From Bradyrhizobium sp. 132 (GTDB lineage: Bacteria; Pseudomonadota; Alphaproteobacteria; Rhizobiales; Xanthobacteraceae), in contig NZ_JADPKY010000035.1 in assembly GCF_023074185.1 (NCBI RefSeq), positions 94,255-158,254 of the forward strand: a stretch of 64,000 bases of DNA, read 5' to 3'. This document shows positions 9,074-17,966 of the stretch, piece by piece. Under the pieces are notes generated by a model. That model ran no database searches. It saw only the letters and a list, made by a program, of their open reading frames with translations, and had not been told where the DNA came from. Numbering within the stretch: position 1 is the stretch's first letter; each line of letters opens with the position of its first letter. The position numbers and the translations under genes were made by a program.

Positions 9074-12000
9074 CTATCCGGCTTTGCTTTGCCCCTCTGA
9101 CGGCTTGCGCAGAGCGGCGCCGCCGGCCCGCTCGGTCGCGCCGAACCACGCGACGTAAATCGTCGGCAAGAAGACGAGCGTAAGGACCGTCGCCACCAGC
9201 AAGCCGCCCATGATCGCGAATGCCATCGGTCCCCAAAACACCGTCGGCGCGATCGGGATCATCCCGAGGACGGTGGATACGGCCGTCAACATGATCGGCC
9301 GAAACCGGGAGCTGCTGGCGTCGACTGCCGCGTCCCAGGGCGTCTTGCCGAGGGCGCGTTCCGCGTCGATCTGACCGATCAGGATGACCGCGTTCTTGCT
9401 GATCATGCCGAGGAGCGCGAGGACCCCCAGAATGGCGACGAAGCCAAGCGGCCTTCCGGACAACATCAACGCTGCGACGACCCCGATCAGCCCCAGGGGA
9501 GCCACGCTCAAGACCATGAACAGTCGAGGGAAGCTTTGGAGCTGCACCATGAGGACGGTGAACATGACCAACAGCATCACCGGGACGACGGCCAGCACGG
9601 ATGCCTGCGACTTCTGACTTTCCTCCACTGTCCCGCCCACCGCCACGCTGTACGATGGCGGAAGCGTCTTCTGGAACTTCTCGATCGCCGGCAATAGCGA
9701 GGCGACCACGCTTTCCGGCAAGCTGTCACCGGCGATGGCGGCTTGGACCGTCAAGGTCGGAACCCTATCTCGCCTCCAGATGAGCGGAAACTCCTGATCA
9801 TACTCGAAGGACGCAAATTGACTGAGAGGAACCGTTTGTCCGCCTGGCAGTCCTACCTGCAGATTGCGCAGACTGTCCAACGAGACCCTCTGCTCGTCGG
9901 TAGCCCGCGCCACCACGTTGACCAGGTAGATATCGTCACGGACCTGGGTGATGGGCGTGCCCGTGATGACGGCGTTCAGGACGGTCGCGGTTGCCTGCGA
10001 GCTCAGGCCGAGTTGCCGGGCCTCGTTCTGGTCGACGCGGATGCGCACCTGTCGGTCGGGCTCCATCCAATCGAAATTCACCTGCTTGGTGTCCGCACTG
10101 GACGCGACGATTTTCCCGACCTGCAGCGCGATCTCGCGCACCCGCTCAACGTCAGGCCCGCTGACCCGATACTGGATCGGCCAACCGACCGGCGGCCCGA
10201 GCTCGAGCGGAGATACGAACGCGATGGCCTTGGGAAATTCTTCGGCGAGCAGCTTTTCAAGCTTGGAATGCAGGCGTTCGCGTGCGGCGACATCCTTCGC
10301 GATCACGACGGTCTGCGTGAAGAAGTCGTTCGGGAGCTGGACGTTGAGGGGCAGATAGAAGCGGATCGCCCCCCGTCCGACGTAGGTGCTCCACCGCGCC
10401 ACATCGGGATCGCTCGCGAGCGCGCCATCGAGGCGCTTCGCCGCAGCTTCGCTCGCGTAGATCGAAGCGTTCTGAGGCAGGCTGACATCGACCAGCAGCT
10501 CCGGCCGATCCGACGAGGGAAAGAACTGCCGCGGGATCAACGGCATCGCCAGAACCGAGGCGACGAAGAGCGCCACCGAGATCGCAATGGTCAGCCATTT
10601 CGCGCGCATCGCCGATGTTAGGAAACTGCGGTAGATCCGAAAAATCCTGCCCGGGTCGGCTGAGTTGCCTTGCTTGGGCGGGACGAGGATCGCAGCGCCA
10701 AGCAGCGGCGTGAAAATGACCGCGACGAACCACGACACCAGCAGCGCGATCGTCACCACCGCGAACAGCGAAAACGTGTATTCGCCGGCCGAGCTTGCCG
10801 CAAAGCCGACCGGGATGAATCCCGCGATCGTCACCAGCGTGCCCGCGAGCATCGCCATCGCATGGGTCCGGTAGGCGAAGGTTGCCGCCTCGACTTTGCT
10901 GGCGCCCTCCGCCAGTTTGGTGAGGGTCGCGTCGGTGGTCGTCATCGCATCGTCGACCAGCAACGCGAGCGCGATAATCAGCGCGCCGAGCGATATCCGC
11001 TGCATGTCGATGCTCAGCAGACCCATGATCGGCAGGACGATCGCCAGCGTGAACGGTATGGCAAGCGCTATGATCAGGCCGGGTCGCACGCCGAGGCTGA
11101 TGAAACTCACCACCATGATGATGGCGATCGCCTGAAGCAGCGAGACCATGAACTCCCGAATGGCGTGGTTGACCACGACGGGCTGATCCGCGACCACGCT
11201 TGGCTCGATCCCGATCGGGAGGTCCGCGGTAATCTGCGCCATCGCCTTGGTGATGTTCGCACCCAGCGCAAGAATATCCCCGCCGTCCCGCATGGCGATT
11301 GCGAGTCCTATCGCCGGCTTCCCATTGACCCGAAACATCGGGTGGGGCGGGTCCGTGTAACCGCGACGCACCCGCGCGATGTCGCTCAGGCGAAGCATAC
11401 GTCCGCTCGCGGAAAAATTGATGTCGGCGATGTCCCGTTCCGACTGAAACCCGCCAGATACCCGTATCGAGATGCTGTCGGCGCTCGTCTGTATCGTTCC
11501 GGCCGGACGTACGATGTTTTGCGACTGGAGGGCCGCAATAAGGGCGGACCGGTCGACTCCGAGTGCCGCAAGCTCCTTCGTGGAGAACTCGACGAAGATC
11601 ACCTCGTCCTGTTCGCCCAGGAGCTCGATCTTCGACACGTCGGGCACGAGAAGCAGCCTTGAGCGGATATCTTCGACCCGGTCGCGCAGCTCACGCTGGC
11701 TGAAGCCGTCGCTGGTAAAGCCGTAGATAATTCCGAAAGTATCGCCAAATTCGTCGTTGAACCCAGGCCCGATCACTCCGGCGGGTAGCGTATGGCGCAT
11801 GTCGCCGATCGACTTGCGCACGTGGTACCAGGTGTCTGTGACCTCTCGTGCGCTGGCACTGCCTTTCAGATTCACGAAGACGGTCGAGACGCCTGCCCTG
11901 GTAAAACTTCGCAGGAAGTCGAGATGCGGCGTCTCCTGCAGGCGGCGTTCGAGGCGCTCCGTCACCTGCTTCATCGTTTCCTCGACGGACGCGCCCGGCC

Positions 12001-12160
12001 AAGCGGCCTGAACGACCATGGTCTTGATGATAAAGGCCGGATCTTCGTTGCGACCCAGGCGGAAATAGAACAGCCCACCCGCAACCACCGCGATGATCAT
12101 CATATAGACAACCAGCGAACGGCTTTTCAGCGCCCAATCGGACAGATTGACCCCGCTCAT
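9074..12160 (-). CDS. RND efflux permease (AcrB/ACR_tran family)
   Basis: A 1028-residue inner-membrane proton/substrate antiporter. It has the RND layout: TM1 (SLVVYMMIIAVVAGGLFYF), a large periplasmic loop, a block of six helices with the proton-relay acidic pair in TM4 (ALALLVDDAM), a second periplasmic loop, and the last helices with GMISKNAVILIGQ (relay Lys). TM4 reads LVDDAMTTTDATLTKL instead of the common [14 protein letters not shown], so it belongs to a divergent branch (TriC/NfeB-like). The ATG at 12160 overlaps the adaptor stop by four bases (ATGA), so the two are translationally coupled. No outer-membrane TolC gene is adjacent. Confidence 0.93.
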   Translation of the reverse strand: MSGVNLSDWALKSRSLVVYMMIIAVVAGGLFYFRLGRNEDPAFIIKTMVVQAAWPGASVEETMKQVTERLERRLQETPHLDFLRSFTRAGVSTVFVNLKGSASAREVTDTWYHVRKSIGDMRHTLPAGVIGPGFNDEFGDTFGIIYGFTSDGFSQRELRDRVEDIRSRLLLVPDVSKIELLGEQDEVIFVEFSTKELAALGVDRSALIAALQSQNIVRPAGTIQTSADSISIRVSGGFQSERDIADINFSASGRMLRLSDIARVRRGYTDPPHPMFRVNGKPAIGLAIAMRDGGDILALGANITKAMAQITADLPIGIEPSVVADQPVVVNHAIREFMVSLLQAIAIIMVVSFISLGVRPGLIIALAIPFTLAIVLPIMGLLSIDMQRISLGALIIALALLVDDAMTTTDATLTKLAEGASKVEAATFAYRTHAMAMLAGTLVTIAGFIPVGFAASSAGEYTFSLFAVVTIALLVSWFVAVIFTPLLGAAILVPPKQGNSADPGRIFRIYRSFLTSAMRAKWLTIAISVALFVASVLAMPLIPRQFFPSSDRPELLVDVSLPQNASIYASEAAAKRLDGALASDPDVARWSTYVGRGAIRFYLPLNVQLPNDFFTQTVVIAKDVAARERLHSKLEKLLAEEFPKAIAFVSPLELGPPVGWPIQYRVSGPDVERVREIALQVGKIVASSADTKQVNFDWMEPDRQVRIRVDQNEARQLGLSSQATATVLNAVITGTPITQVRDDIYLVNVVARATDEQRVSLDSLRNLQVGLPGGQTVPLSQFASFEYDQEFPLIWRRDRVPTLTVQAAIAGDSLPESVVASLLPAIEKFQKTLPPSYSVAVGGTVEESQKSQASVLAVVPVMLLVMFTVLMVQLQSFPRLFMVLSVAPLGLIGVVAALMLSGRPLGFVAILGVLALLGMISKNAVILIGQIDAERALGKTPWDAAVDASSSRFRPIMLTAVSTVLGMIPIAPTVFWGPMAFAIMGGLLVATVLTLVFLPTIYVAWFGATERAGGAALRKPSEGQSKAG

Positions 12161-13266
12161 TGCTCTGATCCGAGAACCCGGACCTTCTGGCCCGGATGAA
12201 GCGCCTGCACCCCAGCGGTAACAACGATCTCGCCGGTGTCCAATCCTTGCGAAATCACCGCCTGGGCCTCGTCGAACCGCAGAACGTCCACATTGCGCAC
12301 CGACACCGTACTGGCGGTTGGATCGACGATCCACACGGCGGGTCGCTGGTTCATCCTCGTCAGGGCTGAGGCCGGAATATCGATCATCGGCCCCGCGCTC
12401 GTGCTCACCCGCCCGACGACCGTCGCACCAAGGCGCATCGCCGGCGGTGGGTCGGTCAGGCCGACCCTGACCTCGAAGGTCCTGGTCACGGCGTTGGCCT
12501 GCGCGCCAACCTCGCGGATGCGCCCCTTGGCCTTGATGGTCGGATCATCCGCCAGGCTGACCTCGACCTCCGGATCGGCCGAAGCCGATCTGACCAGTTG
12601 AGAGGGAACGTCGAAGACGGCATCGCGACCGTCTTGCCGCGCGATCCTCGCGATCATCTGTCCGGCCTGCACCACTTCGCCGGCTCCCTGACCGGTGGCG
12701 GTGATCACGCCTGGGGCATCGGCTTTCAGTTCGGTGAAGCCGACGAGGTCATGCGCGGCACTCAGCGCGGCTTCGGCGGCGTCGACTTGCGACCGCGCCG
12801 TTTGCTGGGCCTGCGTCGCGGCATCGTAGTTGACCCGTGTGGTCCAACCCTGCGCCAGGAGCGTCTCCTGACGGTCGAAATGATTGCGCGCCTGTGTCAG
12901 CTGCCCTTGTGCCGCGGCAAGCGACGCCTGCGCCTGGCGCAGCGCGTTCAACTCGTTCTGGGACTCCAATCGCGCCAGTACCTGACCGGCTTTGACCCGA
13001 TCGCCGATCTTGGTGTCGTTGTTCAACAGCCGACCCGAGATCCGGAATGCCAGATTGACTTCATCTTCCGCTTCGATCCGTCCGGAGAACGTCAGGGGCG
13101 TCGTGAGCTTGCGCTTTTCCACGGTCGTCGTGCGCACTATACGAGGGGCTGGCGTGTCATTCGCTGCCGTTTCCCTACCGCAGGCTGCCAGCACCGGCGA
13201 GAGCGCCGTCAAAATGACCATAGCGCTGATGCGTCTGAAAGAGGAATGGCTGCTGCGGTTGAACAT
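12157..13266 (-). CDS. RND efflux periplasmic adaptor, lipoprotein (MFP family)
   Basis: A 369-residue membrane-fusion protein linking the RND pump to an outer-membrane channel. The N-terminus is a lipoprotein signal (LTALSPVLAAC, lipid-anchored Cys), followed by a beta-barrel/lipoyl region (GRIEAEDEVNLAFRISGRL, GDRVKAGQVLARL), an alpha-hairpin (ALRQAQASLAAAQGQLTQA) and the second lipoyl half (ELKADAPGVITA). The ATG at 13266 follows GGAAGAG; the longer reading upstream lacks a signal peptide. It is the first gene of a two-gene efflux operon. Confidence 0.92.
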   Translation of the reverse strand: MFNRSSHSSFRRISAMVILTALSPVLAACGRETAANDTPAPRIVRTTTVEKRKLTTPLTFSGRIEAEDEVNLAFRISGRLLNNDTKIGDRVKAGQVLARLESQNELNALRQAQASLAAAQGQLTQARNHFDRQETLLAQGWTTRVNYDAATQAQQTARSQVDAAEAALSAAHDLVGFTELKADAPGVITATGQGAGEVVQAGQMIARIARQDGRDAVFDVPSQLVRSASADPEVEVSLADDPTIKAKGRIREVGAQANAVTRTFEVRVGLTDPPPAMRLGATVVGRVSTSAGPMIDIPASALTRMNQRPAVWIVDPTASTVSVRNVDVLRFDEAQAVISQGLDTGEIVVTAGVQALHPGQKVRVLGSEQ

Positions 13267-13504
13267 GAGCTCTTCCGTTCCGGTGTGAAACGTCGCCTGG
13301 CAAATCGGCTTTCCGCAGGCCTCGGTCTTCTGACGATCCCCGCCGCCATTTTCGCCGGAAGCGCTGGTCCCGGACATCGGTAAATCTACCCGATGCATCC
13401 GGATGTAATCGCGGTTTGCCCGAGTTCGTGGCTTGGGAGATTCCTGAGACCCGATCAGGCAATCACCCGATATCGCCGCCTACGCCCAGGATACATGATG
13501 GAAT

Positions 13505-13539
13505 CGTCCGGCGAAGCACCGGCACGCTGGCGCCGGACG
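13505..13539. repeat. Inverted repeat, 9-bp arms
   Basis: The arms CGTCCGGCG (13505-13513) and CGCCGGACG (13531-13539) are perfect inverted complements separated by 17 bases. In RNA this would be a stable hairpin, and in DNA a two-half-site operator. It lies 112 bases upstream of the first Mrp gene. Confidence 0.5.
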
Positions 13540-13594
13540 AACGACCTATGATGTATCGCTACGCGCGGTCGCGCCCCAACGCGAAGGCTGATCC

Positions 13595-13611
13595 CTTCAG
13601 GTACCCTGAAG
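13595..13611. promoter_or_regulatory. Palindromic site upstream of the Mrp operon
   Basis: CTTCAGG and CCTGAAG form a perfect 7+7 inverted repeat with a TAC spacer, ending 39 bases before the first Mrp start codon. The position suits an operator overlapping a promoter or leader. No regulator gene is adjacent to say which protein would bind it. Confidence 0.45.
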
Positions 13612-13650
13612 CTCGACGATGCGATGTGATGCCGATGGAGGATTTCCAGC

Positions 13651-14172
13651 ATGAGCGGATCCTCAGGACAACGAAACGTGCCGGCGGGCACCATCACCCG
13701 AGGGTGGTGGTCGAGCGTTGCTTCGCGTGCGGTCGGGTTCGGCTGCCTCTGGCTCGTGCTCGCTGGCGCTCAGGTCGGAGACGTTCCTGCCGCAGCGGTC
13801 GCAATCGCGGTAGCAACCTGGACAAGCTTGTACTTGCTGGAGCCGGGCAGTTCGCGGCGGTCGCTCCCAGCCATTGCCCGTCTGGCGTCGCTTTTCCTGT
13901 ATCACTCCGTCGTCGCCGGAATAGACGTGGCAGGCCGCGCGCTGAACCCCCGATTGCCTCTGCGTCCCGGGTTCGTAGCCTATCCGACGCGGCTGCCGCG
14001 AGGCGTGCGGCAAAACGTTTTCACGACACTGACCAGCCTGTTGCCCGGAACAGTGCCTGCCGGCGAGGAGAACGGACAGATCATCTATCACTGCCTCGAT
14101 GTCACGCAGCCGGTCCTTGCCGATCTCGCCGCCGAGGAAGCGGCACTCATTCGGGCCCTCTACAATGACTGA
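13651..14172 (+). CDS. mrpE: Na+/H+ antiporter subunit E (Mrp/Mnh type)
   Basis: A 173-residue MnhE-family membrane protein, first gene of the antiporter operon. It has two N-terminal spans, then a cytoplasmic part with the family segments VFTTLTSLLPGTVPAG and YHCLDVTQPV. MrpE is a small accessory subunit of the multi-subunit cation/proton antiporter in the inner membrane. The start is set by GGAGGA eight bases upstream. The stop overlaps the next start by eight bases, a sign of translational coupling. Confidence 0.93.
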   Translation: MSGSSGQRNVPAGTITRGWWSSVASRAVGFGCLWLVLAGAQVGDVPAAAVAIAVATWTSLYLLEPGSSRRSLPAIARLASLFLYHSVVAGIDVAGRALNPRLPLRPGFVAYPTRLPRGVRQNVFTTLTSLLPGTVPAGEENGQIIYHCLDVTQPVLADLAAEEAALIRALYND

Positions 14173-14455
14173 ATTCCTGACCGCCGCCGTCGGCTTGATC
14201 CTGACGCTGCTGGCCCTCGGCCTTGTGTCGATATTGCGCGGTCCGGGCGATGCCGATCGGATGATGGCTGCGCAGCTGATCGGCACCGCGGGCATCGCCG
14301 TGCTGCTGCTCCTCGGCACCGTGACAGGCGTCCGGGCGGCCGTTGACGTGGCGTTGATCCTCGCGCTGCTCGCCACTTTCGCGTCCATCGCGTTCGTCAA
14401 AAAAGGGCTGTCCCGCCTGGAAAGCGACGGCGTCGGTTCGGCGGAGGGCAAATGA
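14165..14455 (+). CDS. mrpF: Antiporter subunit F (Mrp/Mnh type)
   Basis: A 96-residue protein with three hydrophobic spans and the MrpF hallmark RGPGDADRMMAAQLIGT after the first helix, then a second and third span (GIAVLLLLGTVTGV, VDVALILALLATFASIAFVKKG). The family is a small integral subunit of Mrp antiporters, related to bile-salt exporters in some species. It overlaps both neighbours, which fixes the ATG at 14165 over a longer reading in the same frame. Confidence 0.92.
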   Translation: MTEFLTAAVGLILTLLALGLVSILRGPGDADRMMAAQLIGTAGIAVLLLLGTVTGVRAAVDVALILALLATFASIAFVKKGLSRLESDGVGSAEGK

Positions 14456-14742
14456 ACCTCGCGCGGGACATCATGACGATTGCGTGCGTGTCGACGGGCG
14501 CGTTCTTCTTCCTGGCAGGTACAGTGGGCCTCCTTCGCTTCCCCGACACCTTGACCCGCCTCCACGCGCTGACCAAGGCAGACAACCTCGGCCTCGGATT
14601 CGTCGTGCTCGGGTTGCTCCCGCAAGCTGAAGGCCTTCGCGACGGGCTGAAGTTGATCAGCATCTGGATGTTCGCACTGCTGGCGGGCGCCACCGTCTCG
14701 CAATTGATCGCGCGCGCGGTGCGCCGAAGCGGGGCCAGATGA
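14452..14742 (+). CDS. mrpG: Antiporter subunit G (Mrp/Mnh type)
   Basis: A 96-residue PhaG/MnhG protein with the family signature GTVGLLRFPDTLTRLHALTKADNLGLGFVVLG and three spans. It is an accessory subunit of the Mrp complex. It starts at an ATGA overlap with mrpF and ends in an ATGA overlap with the following fusion gene. Confidence 0.93.
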   Translation: MNLARDIMTIACVSTGAFFFLAGTVGLLRFPDTLTRLHALTKADNLGLGFVVLGLLPQAEGLRDGLKLISIWMFALLAGATVSQLIARAVRRSGAR

Positions 14743-15677
14743 GCATCGCAACGGTCTTCGAGATCGCACTCGCCGCCGTGGTACTGGGCCTCGCCATCTG
14801 GACCATCGCCGTCCCCGAGACGTATTCGGCGACCGTCGGTTTCGTCGCCTACGGTCTCCTGGTTGCGCTGATCTGGGTCCGTCTCGACGCGGTCGATGTC
14901 GCACTGACGGAAGCCGCCATCGGCGGCGGCTTGGGCGGCGTCGTGCTGTTGGGTGCGGCTGCCCGGTTGCGCGATGCCGAGGCGACGGCAGCCGAACGAC
15001 CAGACCGTTCTACACGTCTGATCGCCGCTATCCTGTCCGCATCGATCGCGGCAGCCCTGGCGTTCGCGATCCTGATCCTGCCCGATTATGCTCCGACGCT
15101 GGCACCGGCGGTCGTCGCGAATGCCGGAGCGACCGGAATGGCCAATCCGGTCACCAATGTCCTCATGGCATTTCGAGGGCTGGACACCATGCTCGAGAAG
15201 GTCGTGCTCCTGTTGGCCGTCGTGGGCGTCTGGTCGCTCGCGTCGGACCGGGCCTGGGGCGGCCGTCCGGGACCGCGTCACGAAGCCGACCCAAATGGCG
15301 TTCTCGCCTTCCTCGCCCGCCTGTTGCCCCCGGCGGGGATCGTCGTCGGCATTTACATGCTGTGGACAGGCGCCGACCACCCCGGCGGAGCATTTCAGGG
15401 CGGTGCGGTTCTCGCGTCCATGTGGCTGCTGGTCATCATGGCTGGATTGGCGGACACACCACCGGTGAGCAGCCGATGGCTACGGTTTATCCTGGTCGCC
15501 GGGCCCTGCCTGTTTCTTGTCGTTGGCCTCGGCGGGCTTTGTTTCGGAGCGGCCTTCCTCGCCTATCCGGTTGCGTTCGCCAAACCGCTAATTCTCGGCA
15601 TCGAGGTCGCGATGATCCTCACGATCGCAGCGACCCTCGCCCTCCTCCTCGCTGGCGCGCCGGAAAGGAATACATAG
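14739..15677 (+). CDS. mrpB: Fused MbhD/MbhE-like and MnhB antiporter subunit
   Basis: A 312-residue polytopic protein made of three modules. Residues 1-75 match MbhD/DUF4040 (YGLLVALIWVRLDAVDVALTEAAIG). Residues 95-175 resemble MbhE (NPVTNVLMAFRGLDTMLEKVVLLLAVVGVW). Residues 190-305 match MnhB (LLPPAGIVVGIYMLWTGADHPGGAFQGGAVLAS). In classic Mrp systems the first two modules are the C-terminal end of MrpA; here they are joined to MrpB and the large NuoL-like part of MrpA is missing. The modules are family knowledge; the consequence for ion selectivity is not predictable from sequence. Confidence 0.88.
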   Translation: MSIATVFEIALAAVVLGLAIWTIAVPETYSATVGFVAYGLLVALIWVRLDAVDVALTEAAIGGGLGGVVLLGAAARLRDAEATAAERPDRSTRLIAAILSASIAAALAFAILILPDYAPTLAPAVVANAGATGMANPVTNVLMAFRGLDTMLEKVVLLLAVVGVWSLASDRAWGGRPGPRHEADPNGVLAFLARLLPPAGIVVGIYMLWTGADHPGGAFQGGAVLASMWLLVIMAGLADTPPVSSRWLRFILVAGPCLFLVVGLGGLCFGAAFLAYPVAFAKPLILGIEVAMILTIAATLALLLAGAPERNT

Positions 15678-15679
15678 CG

Positions 15680-16021
15680 ATGAGCAGCGTATCGGTGTTC
15701 GGATTGTGCGCGGCCGCTGCGGTCGGGCTTGGGCTTTACGGCCTGATCACGAACCCGCAATCGCTCCGCAAGATCCTCGCGTTCAACTTGCTCGGCAGCG
15801 GCGTGTTCCTTCTGTTCGGGATCGTCGGACGGAGGGGGGCTGCGGCGGGTGTTGGCAACGATCCGGTGCCGCAGGCCCTGGTAATCACCGGGGTCGTGGT
15901 CGCGTTTTCCGCGACGGCAATGGCGATCGCCCTTTTGCTGCGGTTGTTCCACACCAGCGGCTCCACGACGCTCGGCAGTCGCGCGCCGACGAGTTCGCGT
16001 TCCGACGCGCCCGGCGGCTGA
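15680..16021 (+). CDS. mrpC: Antiporter subunit C (NuoK-like, Mrp/Mnh type)
   Basis: A 113-residue NuoK/MnhC homologue with three spans. The core LRKILAFNLLGSGVFLLFGIVGRR and the conserved DPVPQALVITGVVVAFSATAMAIALLLRL match the family that packs against the proton-pumping subunits. AAAGGA precedes the ATG at 15680 by about ten bases. Its stop overlaps the next start (TGATG). Confidence 0.9.
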   Translation: MSSVSVFGLCAAAAVGLGLYGLITNPQSLRKILAFNLLGSGVFLLFGIVGRRGAAAGVGNDPVPQALVITGVVVAFSATAMAIALLLRLFHTSGSTTLGSRAPTSSRSDAPGG

Positions 16022-17793
16022 TGATGGCCACTCCCTCCGCGCTGGCGACGACGACGGCAGATCTCCTGCTGGTGCTGTTGATCGTCGTGCCAGTCGCGGG
16101 CGTGCTGCTGGCGTTCGCGCTCGGCGACCGCTATGTCCGGCGGGTCGCCTTCACGGTCATACCGGTCGGCCTAGCAATTTCCGGGGGCGTTCTCCTGGCG
16201 TTGCCGCAGAACGACGGTCACCTGGTCTATCTGCTGGGTGCCTGGCCGCCACCTCTGGGGGTGGCCCTGCGCGCGGACGGATTGTCGGCGGTGATGCTCG
16301 CCGCCACGGCCATCGTAGTCTGTGCGGTCGCCATTTTTGCCGCAGCCGATTTTCGTCTTGCAGCAGGATACGGCCGGGCACCGTTCGCATTCTGGATTCT
16401 TCTGCTGGCGGTTTGGGCGGCGCTGAACACCATCTTCGTCGGAGGCGACCTCTTCACCCTTTACGTTGCCTTGGAATTACTGACGTTCGCCGCGGTGCCG
16501 CTGGTCTCTCTGGAGGGCCGGGCGGAGACGCTTCAGGCAGCGTTGCGCTACCTTCTCTTCGCGTTGGTCGGGTCCGTCCTCTACCTGATGGGCACGGCGC
16601 TGCTCTACGGCCTCTACGGCACGCTCGATATCGTGCTGCTGTCTCATCGCGTCTCCGCGGAGCCCGGCGCGCTCATTGCGGCAGCGTTGATGACGACCGG
16701 CCTCCTCGCCAAGACCGCGCTGTTTCCGCTACACCTCTGGCTGCCGCCCGCTCACGCCGGCGCCCCGGCCGCAGCGAGCGCGATCCTGTCCGGCCTGGTC
16801 GTGAAGGGATCGTTCTTCATCCTCCTGCGGGTGTGGTTCAACGTGCTGCCCGGCGTGCCCGGCTTTGCCGCTGCACAATTTCTGGCAGCATTGGGAGCCG
16901 GCGCGATCGTGGTCGGAAGCATCGTCGCCCTGCGGCAGCAGCGCCTCAAGCTGCTCGTCGCATATTCGACAATGGCCCAGATCGGGTACCTTTTCCTGCT
17001 GTTTCCACTCGCCCTCGATGCCTCAGGACGGCTCGAAACGGGACAGGCCCTGGCGGGTGGATTGATTCAGGCGATCTCCCACGCCGCCGCGAAAGCGGCA
17101 ATGTTCCTGGCAGTCGGGTCGATCTACGCAGGACTGGGCCATGATCGCATCACCGGGATCCGCGGCGCCGCACGCGCCCTGCCCTTGAGCGTCATGACCT
17201 TCGGGTTAGCCGGCTTCGCACTGATGGGAATTCAACCGAGCGGCGCGTCCCTCGCGAAGGAGTTGTTGCTCCAGGAGACGGCGAGGACGGGACAGTGGTG
17301 GTGGGCTGGCGTGCTCCAGGTCGGCGGGATGTTCACGGCCGCCTATGTCGTTCTGGTACTTGCCCATGCGCTTTCGCCTTCGGATCAGCCGGTCGCCCTC
17401 GTCGCGAAGCCGCCACGCGGCAGCGGTTTGGCGGCGCTTGCCTTGGCACTCTGCTCGCTATTGCTTGGCCTGCTGCCATGGGAGCCGTATTTGCCGATCA
17501 CGTATACCGTGGAATCTAAACTGTTCGGAGACGAAGCGCTCGTCAAATTTCTCGTAACCGTGTTCGGAGGTGCAGCGCTTGCGATCCTGCTCAGCCCCTG
17601 GCCGCATCCGCTGGCGTTTTCGGCAGCCGGGAAAACGATCATGCAGCTGATCGCCCCCTTGCGGCGAACCTGTATCGGACTCGGCAGCCTCGTCGAAACG
17701 GGCGACGGCGTTCTTCGCCAATGGTCGACGGCCAGCATATCCCTCCTCCTGGTCGCGTTGCTGCTCGCCGCGCTGATGTTCGCCGCCAATTGA
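16021..17793 (+). CDS. mrpD: Antiporter subunit D (NuoM/N-like proton channel, Mrp/Mnh type)
   Basis: A 590-residue proton-translocating subunit with about 14-15 spans, homologous to the Complex I antiporter-like subunits. Visible key residues are the TM5 Glu in LFTLYVALELLTFAAVPLVS and the TM7 Lys in LAKTALFPLHLWLPPAHAGAP. The Lys-containing TM8 block is VVKGSFFILLRVWF, and the later channel is IQAISHAAAKAAMFLAVGSI. It is the only large proton-channel subunit in the operon. The ATG at 16021 shares a base with the mrpC stop. Confidence 0.94.
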   Translation: MMATPSALATTTADLLLVLLIVVPVAGVLLAFALGDRYVRRVAFTVIPVGLAISGGVLLALPQNDGHLVYLLGAWPPPLGVALRADGLSAVMLAATAIVVCAVAIFAAADFRLAAGYGRAPFAFWILLLAVWAALNTIFVGGDLFTLYVALELLTFAAVPLVSLEGRAETLQAALRYLLFALVGSVLYLMGTALLYGLYGTLDIVLLSHRVSAEPGALIAAALMTTGLLAKTALFPLHLWLPPAHAGAPAAASAILSGLVVKGSFFILLRVWFNVLPGVPGFAAAQFLAALGAGAIVVGSIVALRQQRLKLLVAYSTMAQIGYLFLLFPLALDASGRLETGQALAGGLIQAISHAAAKAAMFLAVGSIYAGLGHDRITGIRGAARALPLSVMTFGLAGFALMGIQPSGASLAKELLLQETARTGQWWWAGVLQVGGMFTAAYVVLVLAHALSPSDQPVALVAKPPRGSGLAALALALCSLLLGLLPWEPYLPITYTVESKLFGDEALVKFLVTVFGGAALAILLSPWPHPLAFSAAGKTIMQLIAPLRRTCIGLGSLVETGDGVLRQWSTASISLLLVALLLAALMFAAN

Positions 17794-17966
17794 ATCTCTA
17801 AGGCCGGCGAAGGATTCTCGTTCCGGCAGGTCCGGAACATCCTCCCTGCTCCCGCGGGTTTTCTCGGATGCCGGGCTGGCCTCTCACCTTCTAGTCTCGA
17901 TGTCGCACCGTACAGCCGGAATCAGTCCCTTCTGGACGAGCTACCTCAATGTAAACGGAGGCCTCC

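Larger units (their letters stand above)
13267..13650. promoter_or_regulatory. Divergent intergenic region between efflux and Mrp operons
   Basis: This 384-base gap separates the leftward efflux operon from the rightward Mrp operon, so both promoters should lie here. It contains two perfect inverted repeats, listed separately, closer to the Mrp side. I cannot place sigma-70 hexamers with confidence. The Mrp side ends with GGAGGA at 13637-13642, a good ribosome binding site for the ATG at 13651. Confidence 0.5.

Noticed and set aside
13663..14904. A 413-residue minus-strand reading opposite the Mrp genes.
   Set aside because: No domain, no coherent composition, and it covers four overlapping Mrp genes with clear family signatures on the plus strand.
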